A stretch of 64,000 nucleotides of DNA from assembly GCF_009649685.1 (NCBI RefSeq), contig NZ_WJPK01000002.1:412202-476201 (forward strand), written 5' to 3'. A program made the translations under genes and the position numbers. Of this stretch, positions 27,056 to 36,727 are shown piece by piece. The notes under the pieces are model-generated. The model saw only the letters and a program-made list of their open reading frames with translations, made no database searches and was not told the origin of the DNA. Source of the DNA: Flavobacteriaceae bacterium EG-1 (GTDB lineage: Bacteria > Bacteroidota > Bacteroidia > Flavobacteriales > Flavobacteriaceae). Every line of letters begins with the position of its first letter. The stretch's first letter is position 1.

Positions 27056-27379
27056 TTAATCGTTATCCTCATCATCGACCATATCTTCAGGGTCTGGAGC
27101 TACAACTGCCTCGGGATCGTCATCATCAAAATCTTCATAATCACTCTCTCTATAGTTTTCCATAGTATACTCAAGTTTTTCACTAATTTTCACTAAATAT
27201 TTAGTGTCTTCTGTTAAAACCTCCACAGCCTCTATGCGTTCGCCATGTGCATTTCTAAATGAAATTATATCTCTATCATCATACCCATCAGGATATTTTT
27301 CAACCGTAAGTCTTAATACTTCTGGGGTTAACTTTTTAAAATCAACAATTACTTTTTTTAGGTGTGCATGTTTGTCCAT
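27056..27379 (-). CDS. Acidic conserved hypothetical protein
   Basis: A 107-residue protein with an N-terminal domain (HLKKVIVDFKKLTPEVLRL, DIISFRNAHGERIEAVEV) and a strongly acidic tail of Asp/Glu (YEDFDDDDPEAVVAPDPED). No signal peptide. Short proteins of this composition sit next to the deoxyhypusine-synthase homologue in many Flavobacteriaceae (recollection of gene order, not tested). No function can be assigned. Confidence 0.75.
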   Translation of the reverse strand: MDKHAHLKKVIVDFKKLTPEVLRLTVEKYPDGYDDRDIISFRNAHGERIEAVEVLTEDTKYLVKISEKLEYTMENYRESDYEDFDDDDPEAVVAPDPEDMVDDEDND

Positions 27380-27391
27380 AATACTATCTAA

Positions 27392-28372
27392 TTACATTTC
27401 TAAAAGGTAAGCAAAAATTAAAGGCGCAACTATAGTAGCATCACTCTCAATTATAAATTTTGGGGTATCAATATCTAATTTCCCCCAGGTAATTTTCTCA
27501 TTAGGCACAGCCCCAGAATATGAACCATAACTAGTGGTACTATCACTTATTTGGCAAAAATAGCTCCAAAAAGATGTATCAATTCGTTCCATATCTTGAT
27601 ACAACATAGGTACTACGCATATAGGAAAATCACCTGCTATACCACCACCTATTTGAAAGAATCCTATTCCATTTTTTGAATTATTTGTATACCAGTCGGC
27701 TAAAAAAGTCATGTATTCTATACCAGACTTCATGGTACTTGCTTTTAATTCTCCTTTTAGTACATAAGATGCGAAAATATTACCCATGGTGCTATCTTCC
27801 CATCCTGGGCATACGATTGGCAAGTTTTTTTCGGCAGCAGCATACATCCAAGAATCTTTTATATCAATTTCATAATGCTCCTCCAATACGCCTGAAAGAA
27901 GTAATTTATACATATACTCATGCGGTAAATATCGCTCACCCTTAGCCTCTGCATCTATCCATATTTTTACGATATGCTCTTGAATTCTTCTAAAAGCTTC
28001 TTCTTCAGGTATGCAAGTATCCGTTACCCTGTTTAAACCTTTTTCTAGTAAATCCCATTCATCTTTTGGTGTTAAATCGCGATAATTCGGAACTCGTTTG
28101 TAATGTGAATGCGCCACCAAATTCATAATATCTTCTTCCAAATTAGCGCCAGTACAAGAAACTATTTGCACTTTATCTTGGCGTATCATTTCAGCAAATA
28201 TTTTACCCAACTCTGCTGTAGACATGGCACCCGCTAATGAAACCAACATTTTAGCGCCATTATTTAATTGGTTTTCATAGCCTTTTGCAGCATCAACTAA
28301 GGCAGCCGAATTAAAATGCAGATAATATTTTTCTATAAAATTCGAAATGGGTCCTTTAGATGTCATCATCAT
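27392..28372 (-). CDS. Deoxyhypusine-synthase family protein
   Basis: A protein of about 326 residues matching the deoxyhypusine/homospermidine synthase fold: LVSLAGAMSTAELGKIF, VQIVSCTGANLEEDIMN, NLPIVCPGWEDSTMGN and a terminal GAVPNEKITWGKLDID with the catalytic-lysine segment. The true deoxyhypusine enzyme modifies eIF5A, which bacteria lack, so the bacterial homologue probably makes homospermidine or acts on another amine. Its start lies inside the end of the agmatinase gene and shares a GATGATGATG repeat with it, which gives tandem ATG codons (28366-28372). Confidence 0.9.
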   Translation of the reverse strand: MMMTSKGPISNFIEKYYLHFNSAALVDAAKGYENQLNNGAKMLVSLAGAMSTAELGKIFAEMIRQDKVQIVSCTGANLEEDIMNLVAHSHYKRVPNYRDLTPKDEWDLLEKGLNRVTDTCIPEEEAFRRIQEHIVKIWIDAEAKGERYLPHEYMYKLLLSGVLEEHYEIDIKDSWMYAAAEKNLPIVCPGWEDSTMGNIFASYVLKGELKASTMKSGIEYMTFLADWYTNNSKNGIGFFQIGGGIAGDFPICVVPMLYQDMERIDTSFWSYFCQISDSTTSYGSYSGAVPNEKITWGKLDIDTPKFIIESDATIVAPLIFAYLLEM

Positions 28373-29297
28373 CAAATTTTAAAGGGTTATTATTGCTTTT
28401 AAATTCTGTATCGTAGGTGTTATCATAATCATCATCGATAGCTTCATCCATAAACTTATAGCTCAACATTTTGTAATATAATTTGGCTGCTAAAAAATCG
28501 GATGGTTTACTTGTTTGATTTGGGCATAATTCTACAATATCGAAACCCACAACATTTTTCTCTTTAAATAATTGTTTTAAAAAATCTAGTGTTTCATACC
28601 AAAATAAACCTCCCGGTTCAGGAGTACCAGTTGCTGGTAAAATTGACGGGTCTAATGCATCTAAATCAAATGTTATGAAAACATTTTCTGTACACATTTC
28701 TATGACTTTATCAAACCAGAACTCATCATTAACCATATCATGAGCGAAAAAAGTTTTTTCCTCATCCATGATAGTTTTTTCTATAGCATCCATAGAGCGA
28801 ATTCCAACTTGAATTAAATTAGTTGTCTGACTTGCTTCGTGTACAGCACATGCATGATTGTATTTTGACCCTTCGTACGTTTCACGTAAATCGGCATGCG
28901 CATCAAGATGAAGCACAGTTAAATTGTCAAAACATTCATTAAAAGCACGAATTGATCCTATTGAAATTGAATGTTCTCCGCCAAATAATGTTACAAATTT
29001 ATTTCGTTTTATATATTCTTTGGTAGCCTTATGAACCTTATTTACCATGGCCTCTACTGAACTATTTTCTTCAATAGGAGCGACTAAGTGTATGCCTTGT
29101 TTGTAAACCTCTGTTGCTGTTTCAATATCATAAAGCTCCATGTTTTCAGATGCTTCTAAAAATGCCTCAGGGCCTTTATCAGCTCCTTTTCCCCATGTAC
29201 TTGTGCCGTCATATGGCACAGGGATTAATATTACTTTTGCAGTTTCTAACTGCGCGAATTCGTCAGCGATACCTGCGTAATTCTTCGTTGTTTTCAT
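28356..29297 (-). CDS. speB: Agmatinase (ureohydrolase)
   Basis: A 313-residue ureohydrolase with the manganese motifs FGGEHSISIG, VLHLDAHADLRETYEG and FITFDLDALDPSILPATG. The TGTPEPGG substrate motif is present. It hydrolyses agmatine to putrescine and urea in the cytoplasm. It lies 82 bases downstream of arginine decarboxylase, on the same strand, so the two enzymes make putrescine from arginine in sequence. The C-terminus is a DDDD run over a trinucleotide repeat that also supplies the next gene's start. Confidence 0.93.
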   Translation of the reverse strand: MKTTKNYAGIADEFAQLETAKVILIPVPYDGTSTWGKGADKGPEAFLEASENMELYDIETATEVYKQGIHLVAPIEENSSVEAMVNKVHKATKEYIKRNKFVTLFGGEHSISIGSIRAFNECFDNLTVLHLDAHADLRETYEGSKYNHACAVHEASQTTNLIQVGIRSMDAIEKTIMDEEKTFFAHDMVNDEFWFDKVIEMCTENVFITFDLDALDPSILPATGTPEPGGLFWYETLDFLKQLFKEKNVVGFDIVELCPNQTSKPSDFLAAKLYYKMLSYKFMDEAIDDDYDNTYDTEFKSNNNPLKFDDDDI

Positions 29298-29379
29298 TTT
29301 TGTAAATTGTTATTTAAAATATTTCGTTTGTTACTCGATATTGAATTTAAGGACAGTATCGATAACTCTATTTTATAGA

Positions 29380-30828
29380 TTAGTTTTCAATTAATAAGGC
29401 CTTTGTCTCACTTTTTATAGTAGCTACACATTGAGAGTTATATCCAAGAATTTTCAATAGGTCTTCCGATTTTTGTTGTGGGCTAAAAAGTGTAGTCACT
29501 ATATTTCCATCTGTATCTCTATCAATTAAAATATGCTTTGGCTGAGGTATTAGACAATGTTGTAACCCTCCATAACCTCCTATAGTTTCTTGATAAGCAC
29601 CTGTATTAAAAAAACCAATATACAATGGTTTTTCACGCTTGTATTTAGGTAAATATATTGCATTCATATTTTGCTCACTATTGTAATAATCATCACTATC
29701 ACATGTAAGTCCACCGAGTAATACACGTTCGTATTCATCATTCCATCTATTAATTGGAAGCATAATAAAGCGCTTGTTAATAGCCCAAGTATCTGGTAAA
29801 GTTGTGATAAATGAAGAGTCAATCATATTCCATTTCTCGCGATCATTCTGTTGCTTTTGATACAATATTTCATAAATAGCACCACCACTTTCACCAACAG
29901 TAAAGCTTCCAAACTCAGTAAAAATATTTGGAACAGGTACATCAGCTTCGGCACAAGTAAGATTTATTTGATTTATGATTTCGTCAATCATATATTCATA
30001 ATCATATTCGAAAGCCAAAGAATTTTTTATTGGAAAACCTCCTCCTATATTCAAACTATCTAACGTAGGGCAAATCTTTTTTAGTCGAACATAAACTTTA
30101 AGACATTTGGCCAATTCATTCCAATAGTAGGCATTATCTCTAATTCCAGTATTTATAAAAAAGTGCAGCATTTTTAGCGTTACTTTATCATTTCCTTGAA
30201 TTTGATTTTCATAAAAAGGCACTATATTCTTATACCCAATACCCAATCTTGAAGTATAAAATTCGAATTTAGGTTCTTCTTCAGATGCTATTCTTATTCC
30301 GACTTGAAAATCATCATCAATGACATCCGATAGCAAATCAATCTCTTCATAATTATCAATTATTGGAATGCAATTACGATGACCATCATTTATTAGTCGA
30401 CCAATATTTTCTACGTATTGTGCTCTCTTAAATCCATTACATATTACGAAAGTGTCGTTTTTAATTTTCCCAACCTCTTTTAATTGCTCAATAATATTTA
30501 TGTCAAATGCTGAAGATGTTTCAATATGAATATCATTTTTTAAGGCCTCATATAATACATGTTGAAAATGAGAGCTTTTTGTACAATAACAATATTTATA
30601 ATCACCTTTATATTTATGTTTTGCAATAGCATTTGCAAACCAACTTTTGGCTTTATTAATATTATCAGAAATTTTAGGCAAATAGGTGAATTTTAAAGGA
30701 CTACCATATTCAGCAACCAATTCATTTAATTCAATTCCGTGAAAACGTAAGTGTTCTCCCTCTAGCGTAAATTCTTCCTGAGGAAACTCATAGGTTTGAT
30801 CAATTAGATCAATATATTTTGTGTTCAT
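29380..30828 (-). CDS. speA: Arginine decarboxylase, PLP-dependent
   Basis: A 482-residue enzyme of the alanine-racemase-fold group (short Bacteroidota form). The PLP-lysine segment is KYCYCTKSSHF, with Lys84, followed by GIRIASEEEPKFEFYTSRLGIG, LNIGGGFPI and a C-terminal GAYQETIGGYGG region. It decarboxylates arginine to agmatine, the substrate of the agmatinase 82 bases downstream. It has an unusually long leader, described separately, that may control expression by polyamine level or translation status. Confidence 0.92.
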   Translation of the reverse strand: MNTKYIDLIDQTYEFPQEEFTLEGEHLRFHGIELNELVAEYGSPLKFTYLPKISDNINKAKSWFANAIAKHKYKGDYKYCYCTKSSHFQHVLYEALKNDIHIETSSAFDINIIEQLKEVGKIKNDTFVICNGFKRAQYVENIGRLINDGHRNCIPIIDNYEEIDLLSDVIDDDFQVGIRIASEEEPKFEFYTSRLGIGYKNIVPFYENQIQGNDKVTLKMLHFFINTGIRDNAYYWNELAKCLKVYVRLKKICPTLDSLNIGGGFPIKNSLAFEYDYEYMIDEIINQINLTCAEADVPVPNIFTEFGSFTVGESGGAIYEILYQKQQNDREKWNMIDSSFITTLPDTWAINKRFIMLPINRWNDEYERVLLGGLTCDSDDYYNSEQNMNAIYLPKYKREKPLYIGFFNTGAYQETIGGYGGLQHCLIPQPKHILIDRDTDGNIVTTLFSPQQKSEDLLKILGYNSQCVATIKSETKALLIEN

Positions 30829-31008
30829 TACTGATACTTAATTAAAATAGAAAATTCGACAATAGTTATAGCAATGATGTTTGCTAAGTATTAAAAAATT
30901 GCAATGAAATTCTATCTCAGATTAATATCTGTCTTTGAGTAGTAGGAAGAAAAAAATAATCGTGCTGACTGCCGACTATTTCAAATACTACAGAAGTTAG
31001 CTTTAAAA
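30829..31008 (-). promoter_or_regulatory. 5-prime leader of speA, AT-rich
   Basis: The 180 bases before speA hold no ORF of coding quality. A perfect 5-base-arm hairpin (CAGAT with ATCTG, 30918-30931) is the only simple structure. The leader is long for a flavobacterial gene and connects the folded element upstream to the start codon. Confidence 0.45.
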
Positions 31009-31069
31009 TTCGGTTACCCATCTGATGGGCTGTTATGAGGTTTGACTTCTTAATTCCCCATAACCCGAA
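31009..31069 (-). promoter_or_regulatory. Candidate three-way-junction RNA element upstream of speA
   Basis: The sequence can fold as an outer stem TTCGG (31009-31013) with CCGAA (31065-31069), an inner hairpin CCCAT/ATGGG (31017-31029) and a second inner stem TTATGAGG/CCCCATAA (31033-31063) with one mismatch. The arrangement of two hairpins inside a closing stem, in a G+C-rich island amid AT-rich sequence, suggests a structured leader. It is 180 bases from the speA start on that strand. I do not recognise a known riboswitch class. Confidence 0.4.
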
Positions 31070-31455
31070 CATAGAAACATGGTTCATAATGTTCAGCTAT
31101 CGCTAAAAAAGAAAAATCGTTTTTGTTTCGATTTGACACCGCAAAACAAAACAAAAAAAATTAAAAAACAAGTATTTTATAACAAATTACGAAAACATAT
31201 GCTAAAAAGATTTTTTAAATTAAAAACAATCATTTAATTTACTCTAAATCAACTCATTAATAAAATATTACATTAGTAAAACATTTTTGAATTTCTAAAA
31301 ATAAATTTGAAAAAGCTGTTTTTAGAGTCATTTATTACTTAATAATTCTATTTTCAATTTAAAAAAATTCAAATTTTAACTAAGGACTTATTATTATGTA
31401 TTTATTATTCTTAGAAACTACTCTTAGATAGATATATAAGCTATAATCAATTCTT
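31070..31455. other. Intergenic AT-rich spacer
   Basis: No ORF and no repeat of note. It includes poly-A and poly-T tracts and probably holds the speA promoter on the minus strand, though no exact TAnnTTTG was found there. Confidence 0.5.
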
Positions 31456-31463
31456 TATATTTG
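31456..31463 (+). promoter_or_regulatory. -7 element (TATATTTG)
   Basis: An exact TAnnTTTG lies 27 bases before the ATG at 31491, with no TTG at -33. It predicts a transcription start near 31470, which rules out the in-frame TTG at 31461 as the start codon. Confidence 0.55.
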
Positions 31464-31490
31464 AATCAATCTATTTTAACAACTATTGCA

Positions 31491-32198
31491 ATGAAATCTC
31501 ACCATATTTTAAAATTTATACTTTTTTTATACTGCTTAACATTGGGGTTAAACGCTCATGCACAGATTAAATCGGGAGTATACACTTCTGATCTCGATAA
31601 TATTATTCATGAACTTAAAATAACTAACAATTATATGGTTCATAGTATTTACGAAAAATCTCCTGCCAGATTTATTAAAACTGAAGGTGGTTTTTATTCA
31701 GTTAAAGATTCTGAGTTACATGTGAAACTAGAATTTAATTCGAATTTTGAGGGTGATAATATTAAAACTTTACACATACCCTTTACCGTTAAAAACCATC
31801 AATTAATTTTGGGTACTAATCCAAGATTAATCTTCGACAAATCTGAGTCCAATTCTCAAGAATTAGATGGCCAATGGCTTTTTGCTACGCGCGGACCAGA
31901 TACAGGACAAGAACGTAGAGGAGAAAAAAGTGCTAGAAAAACATTAAAGTTTTTAATTGATGGTAAATTTCAATGGATAGCGTACAATACCGATACTTTT
32001 AAATTTCATGGTACTGGAGGTGGTACATTTTCATCTAAAAATGGCATTTATTCCGAAAACATCGAATACTTCTCAAAAGACAATTCTAGAGTTGGGGCTA
32101 CTTTGAATTTTCAGTATGAACTAAAAAATAATGATTGGCACCATACAGGAAACAACAGCAAAGGTGAACCAATGTATGAAATTTGGTCTAAGCGGTAA
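31491..32198 (+). CDS. Secreted protein of unknown function
   Basis: ATG 31491 follows the promoter and starts a Sec signal peptide (LKFILFLYCLTLGLNAHAQ). The 235-residue product is beta-rich: GVYTSDLDNIIHELK at the N-terminus, then DGQWLFATRGPDTGQERR and FQWIAYNTDTFKFHGTGGG. A repeated small beta unit is possible. It resembles conserved secreted proteins of unknown function found near exported dehydrogenases in marine Bacteroidota. No catalytic motif is seen. Confidence 0.7.
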   Translation: MKSHHILKFILFLYCLTLGLNAHAQIKSGVYTSDLDNIIHELKITNNYMVHSIYEKSPARFIKTEGGFYSVKDSELHVKLEFNSNFEGDNIKTLHIPFTVKNHQLILGTNPRLIFDKSESNSQELDGQWLFATRGPDTGQERRGEKSARKTLKFLIDGKFQWIAYNTDTFKFHGTGGGTFSSKNGIYSENIEYFSKDNSRVGATLNFQYELKNNDWHHTGNNSKGEPMYEIWSKR

Positions 32199-32245
32199 AA
32201 TAACATTACTATTTAACTAAACAGCATGACTTTAATGGCACTGGA

Positions 32246-35200
32246 ATGCTCTTTTTATTCTTATATTTAAAGAGAAGATTAAACTCATTCTACGAAGTGC
32301 ATTATAATCCATTTAAATTCTTGGCTACATTAGCAATATTTTTGCTTACCCTATACTCATGTGGAGATAGCAAGGATTTTGCGGAACCATTACCCGATGT
32401 TGTTGATTTTAATTTTCATGTTCGTCCAATATTAGTGCAAAACTGTTATTTATGCCATGGTCCGGATGCAACCAGTCGAAAGGCAGGTCTGCGATTGGAT
32501 ACTTACGAAGGTGCAATTGCGGCTTTAAAAGAAGAAGGACATGCCATTGTACCAGGTAACGCGTCGAAAAGTAAATTAATTTATCGCATTAATCATTCGG
32601 CACCTGATCAAATAATGCCACCGCCGGAATCAAATTACAAACTCACAGATCGCGAAAAATCTTTATTAGAAAAGTGGATTGACCAAGGAGCAGAATGGAA
32701 AGACCATTGGGCATTTATTAAACCTGAAACCAACGAGAGTAGTTTTGAAGCAAAAACTATAGACATATTAATTGACCAGAAATTGCAACAAAAAGGGTTG
32801 CTAAAAATGCCAGAAGCCAACAAAAATTCACTTATTCGAAGAGTTTCCTATCTCTTAACAGGATTACCCCCATTACCAAATGATGTAGAAAAATTTGTTG
32901 CTGATAATTCGCCGAATGCCTATAATCAAATGGTAAATAAGTATCTCGAATCTCCCGCTTTCGGCGAACGTTGGGCCAGACATTGGATGGACCTTGTTCG
33001 TTATGCAGAAACCAAAGGACACGAATTTGATTATCAAATAACTGGTGCTTATAAATACAGGGATTATCTAATCAGAGCTTTCAATAACGATGTTCCATAC
33101 AATCAATTCTTAAAAGAGCATTTGGCAGGTGATTTAATTGATCAACGCGTAGACAAAGAAACCGGAGTCTTAGAATCTCAATTAGGAACCACCTTCTATG
33201 CTATGGGTGAAGGCAAACACAGTCCTGTAGACATCAAACAAGAAGAAGCAACATACATCGACAATTTAATTGATGTAACAAGTAAAACTTTTCAAGGCCT
33301 AACTGTATCATGTGCAAAGTGTCATGATCATAAATTCGACCCAATATCTGCTGCCGATTATTATGCTTTTTACGGTATTATGGAAAGTTCACGATTAGGT
33401 CCTATTGCAGACATTACTAAAGAAACTAAACAGACCGCCAAAGAAATTAACGATCTAAAGCGCTATATGAAAAAAATGATAGGGGGCAAATGGTCTAAGC
33501 TACCTATTAAAACTTTAGCTGAAAAACCTGAAGAAAAATTAGCAGCCATAAACACAACAAATTATAAGAGCATTGGCGATTTTAGAGGTTTAGATTTTGA
33601 TGGTTGGCTAACAAAAGGGTTGGCTTTTGGAAATCAAACAACACTTGGCGACCCCATTATGGACAGAACTTCAAAAAATCTAGAAAGACTAGACAAAGGA
33701 AGAGCATCAAGTAAGACCTATAGAAAAGGTCTTTTTGGAGTTTTACAATCTCCAAATTTCATTTTAGAAAAAGATTTTATTGGGGTCAAAGCAAGAGGAG
33801 AACATAGTAGTATTCGTATCATTATTGATAATTTTCAGATGATTCAAAATCCTATTTATGGAGAACTAGAACATAAAATTAAGGACCAAAATTGGAAAAA
33901 TTATGTTTTTGACATTAGTCCATGGAAGGGCCATAAAGCTTATATCGAAATTTTACCTGGAGAATTTAAAGGACATAATTACGAGCTTTCCAATCAAGCT
34001 TTTATTGAGTCTGAATATGCAATTGCATTTGATTCTGTTTGGCCATCAGAAATAGAACATACCACTCCTATCTTACAGCAACAAAAAATAAACTTCGCCA
34101 ATTTAAAAATTTCCCCGAAATCAGTAAATCAACTTAATACTGCATTAAAAAACAGCCATTTGCATACAAGATTTCCTGAAATTAAAGCCGTTAAGGACAG
34201 CATTAAAAATTTAACTCAAAATTTAAAAGCAAATGGGTTCTTTTATGGTTTTTCGGAAGGCATCGCAATCAATAGTCCAATTTTTAATAGAGGGAATCAT
34301 AACGATTTATCAGAAGATGAAATTCCACGTAGCTTCTTATCAGCACTTCCTTTAGGTGAAATTCCTTTCCAATCAAAAGGTAGCGGACGCTTGGAATTAG
34401 CCGAAGCAATGTTGAACAAAGAAAATCCATTGACTGCAAGAGTTATGGCCAATCGTATTTGGCACCATCTTTTTGGAAAGGGTATTGTAGAAACCGTAGA
34501 TAATTTTGGACTTCAAGGCAATCTTCCCTCTAACCCAGAATTACTAGATTATTTAGCAGTTAACTTTCAAAAAAATGGCTGGTCAATTAAAAAACTTATA
34601 AGAGAAATAGTTTCTTCCGATACTTTTAAAAGAAGTACAATCCGTAGTGAAGAACTATCCAAAAAAGATCCTAACAACGACTATTTAGCTTCGTTTCCTG
34701 TCCGACGAATTGAAGCAGAAGCTATTCGTGATGGAATTTTAGTGGCTACCGAAAACCTTGATTCAACCATGTATGGTCCACCAGTGAAAACTTATTTAAC
34801 CGAATTTATGCAGGGCAGAGGTAGACCTTATGAATCCGGGCCTTTAGATGGGGCTAGACGTCGGAGTATTTATCAAGAAGTACGTCGAAATTTTCTTGAC
34901 CCAATGATGGTTACTTTCGACCGGCCTATTCCATTTAGCACTTTTGGCAAACGAAATATAACGAATGTTCCTGCACAATCGCTAACCTTAATGAACGATC
35001 CTTTTATTAGTGAACAAGCCGCATCAATGGCAACTAAACTACAAGCCCAAATAAATTTAAGTTTTGAAGATAAAGTTGAATGGATTTATGCACGAACTTT
35101 TTCTAGAAAACCGACTTTAGAAGAATTACAAAAAGCACGGCAATTTTTTTCTCAACTTAAAAAACTGCAATCAAAAAATGAAAACGAAAAATCAATAGAA

Positions 35201-35266
35201 ATTGCAATTTGGAAAGATTTCTGCCATAGCATATTTAACTTAAAAGAATTTATATATCTTATTTAA
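32246..35266 (+). CDS. PSCyt1 - DUF1549 - DUF1553 protein (planctomycete-type), long form
   Basis: A 1006-residue lipoprotein (LTLYSCGD lipobox, Cys39). The PSCyt1 domain begins at about residue 55 with a heme c site CYLCHG (67-71) and GKAGLRLDTYEG-type segment. DUF1549 follows (SFGERWARHWMDLVRYAETKG-type core), then a beta-rich insert at residues about 410-640, and the C-terminal DUF1553 (NPLTARVMANRIWHHLFG, GLQGNLPSNPELLDYLA). The family is probably an extracytoplasmic electron-transfer protein of polymer or small-molecule catabolism. Its stop overlaps the DUF1501 start. Confidence 0.9.
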   Translation: MLFLFLYLKRRLNSFYEVHYNPFKFLATLAIFLLTLYSCGDSKDFAEPLPDVVDFNFHVRPILVQNCYLCHGPDATSRKAGLRLDTYEGAIAALKEEGHAIVPGNASKSKLIYRINHSAPDQIMPPPESNYKLTDREKSLLEKWIDQGAEWKDHWAFIKPETNESSFEAKTIDILIDQKLQQKGLLKMPEANKNSLIRRVSYLLTGLPPLPNDVEKFVADNSPNAYNQMVNKYLESPAFGERWARHWMDLVRYAETKGHEFDYQITGAYKYRDYLIRAFNNDVPYNQFLKEHLAGDLIDQRVDKETGVLESQLGTTFYAMGEGKHSPVDIKQEEATYIDNLIDVTSKTFQGLTVSCAKCHDHKFDPISAADYYAFYGIMESSRLGPIADITKETKQTAKEINDLKRYMKKMIGGKWSKLPIKTLAEKPEEKLAAINTTNYKSIGDFRGLDFDGWLTKGLAFGNQTTLGDPIMDRTSKNLERLDKGRASSKTYRKGLFGVLQSPNFILEKDFIGVKARGEHSSIRIIIDNFQMIQNPIYGELEHKIKDQNWKNYVFDISPWKGHKAYIEILPGEFKGHNYELSNQAFIESEYAIAFDSVWPSEIEHTTPILQQQKINFANLKISPKSVNQLNTALKNSHLHTRFPEIKAVKDSIKNLTQNLKANGFFYGFSEGIAINSPIFNRGNHNDLSEDEIPRSFLSALPLGEIPFQSKGSGRLELAEAMLNKENPLTARVMANRIWHHLFGKGIVETVDNFGLQGNLPSNPELLDYLAVNFQKNGWSIKKLIREIVSSDTFKRSTIRSEELSKKDPNNDYLASFPVRRIEAEAIRDGILVATENLDSTMYGPPVKTYLTEFMQGRGRPYESGPLDGARRRSIYQEVRRNFLDPMMVTFDRPIPFSTFGKRNITNVPAQSLTLMNDPFISEQAASMATKLQAQINLSFEDKVEWIYARTFSRKPTLEELQKARQFFSQLKKLQSKNENEKSIEIAIWKDFCHSIFNLKEFIYLI

Positions 35267-36711
35267 TGGGCAAGTATAATAATTTTATGAAACGCTCCCT
35301 TTCGCGTCGCGAGATGCTAAGTATTTGTAAAGGAGGTTTTGGAGCGCTTGCTTTCACAAGCTTGTTCGGTGGCTTGCCCTTTGGTTGCGAACGACCTAAA
35401 AACATAATAAAAACACCAAATCTCTACCTTGGACCACACTATTTACCGAAAGCAAAAAATGTTATTTTTTTGTATATGGATGGCGGTGTTTCACAAGTAG
35501 ATTCTTTTGATCCAAAACCGCGGCTGGCTAAAGAAAATGGTGAAGACCCTAGAAAGAAATTTAAAGTAGATGCCACACAATTTGATAATGTTGGTAAAAT
35601 ATTAAAGAGCCCATGGCAATTTAAACAATATGGTGAAAGCGGGATACCAGTAAGTGAACTTTTTCCACATATAGCCACTTGTGTTGACGACCTTGCTCTT
35701 ATTCGATCAATGACATCAAACTTTCCGGAACACACGAATGCCAATTATTTTTTACATACCGGAAGTGGCATTCAAGGAAGACCAAGTATGGGTTCGTGGA
35801 TGACATATGGATTAGGAAGTGAAAACAAGAATATTCCAGGTTATGTCGTGCTAGATGGAGGATTAATCCCACCTGGTGGATTAGATAATTTCAAAAATGG
35901 GTTTTTACCTGCTTCCTATCAAGCGTCGGTACTTAGAGCTGGTGCTGCACCTGTAGCGAATATTACTCCACATGAAACCATCAGAAACCTTCAAGAAGAA
36001 AAACTCAATTATATCAAAGAATTAGATAATAGCTTAATTGGTAAAATGGGTGAAGTTGATGCAGTTGAATCTGCAATTTCAAATTATGAGCTTGCTTATA
36101 AAATGCAATCTTCCATTCCCGAACTCACACAGTTTTCATCAGAAACCAAAGCAACAAAAAAACTATACGGTATGGATTCTGACGACCCACATACCAGAGG
36201 ATATGCCGCACAATGTTTGTTAGCAAGAAGATTAGTTGAACGTGGGGTACGTTTTATAGAATTAACTTGTCCAAAAGTAGCTGCTGATCGCTGGGATCAA
36301 CATAGTAATTTAAGAGACGGTCACGAACGTAATGCTCATGCTGTTGACCAACCTATCGCAGGATTGCTCAAAGACCTAAAATCTCTTGGCTTATTAGAAG
36401 AAACACTTGTAGTTTGGACGGGAGAGTTTGGACGTACTCCTTTTGCCCAAGGCACAGATGGTCGAGACCATAATCCTTCAGCATTCAGCATGTGGATGGC
36501 TGGTGCTGGTATAAAAGGAGGTACGATTTTCGGTAGGACTGATGAATATGGTTATCGTGTTATTGAGAATGAAGTAACCATACATGATTTACATGCTACT
36601 ATCATGCATTTATTAGGCATTAATCATGAACAATTGACCTTTCGCTTTGGTGGAAGAGATATGAGACTTACCGATGTTCACGGCCATGTTATGAAAGATA
36701 TTTTGGCATAA
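35266..36711 (+). CDS. DUF1501 protein with Tat-like signal
   Basis: A 481-residue protein of the alkaline-phosphatase/sulfatase-like DUF1501 family. The N-terminus carries SLSRREMLSICKGGFGALAF, a Tat-type signal. Later motifs include NVIFLYMDGGVSQVDSFDP, MTSNFPEHTNANYFLHTG, WDQHSNLRDGHERNAHAVD and WTGEFGRTPFAQGTDGRDHN. Conserved Asp and His residues at metal-ligand positions are retained. The start overlaps the previous stop (TAATG), so the two proteins are made together, as in the second copy at 55395-59422. Confidence 0.92.
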   Translation: MGKYNNFMKRSLSRREMLSICKGGFGALAFTSLFGGLPFGCERPKNIIKTPNLYLGPHYLPKAKNVIFLYMDGGVSQVDSFDPKPRLAKENGEDPRKKFKVDATQFDNVGKILKSPWQFKQYGESGIPVSELFPHIATCVDDLALIRSMTSNFPEHTNANYFLHTGSGIQGRPSMGSWMTYGLGSENKNIPGYVVLDGGLIPPGGLDNFKNGFLPASYQASVLRAGAAPVANITPHETIRNLQEEKLNYIKELDNSLIGKMGEVDAVESAISNYELAYKMQSSIPELTQFSSETKATKKLYGMDSDDPHTRGYAAQCLLARRLVERGVRFIELTCPKVAADRWDQHSNLRDGHERNAHAVDQPIAGLLKDLKSLGLLEETLVVWTGEFGRTPFAQGTDGRDHNPSAFSMWMAGAGIKGGTIFGRTDEYGYRVIENEVTIHDLHATIMHLLGINHEQLTFRFGGRDMRLTDVHGHVMKDILA

Positions 36712-36727
36712 AATCGACAATTACAGT

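Noticed and set aside
31009-31069. Purine, TPP or SAM riboswitch
   Set aside because: None of the conserved core sequences of these classes could be matched; only the general fold is suggestive.
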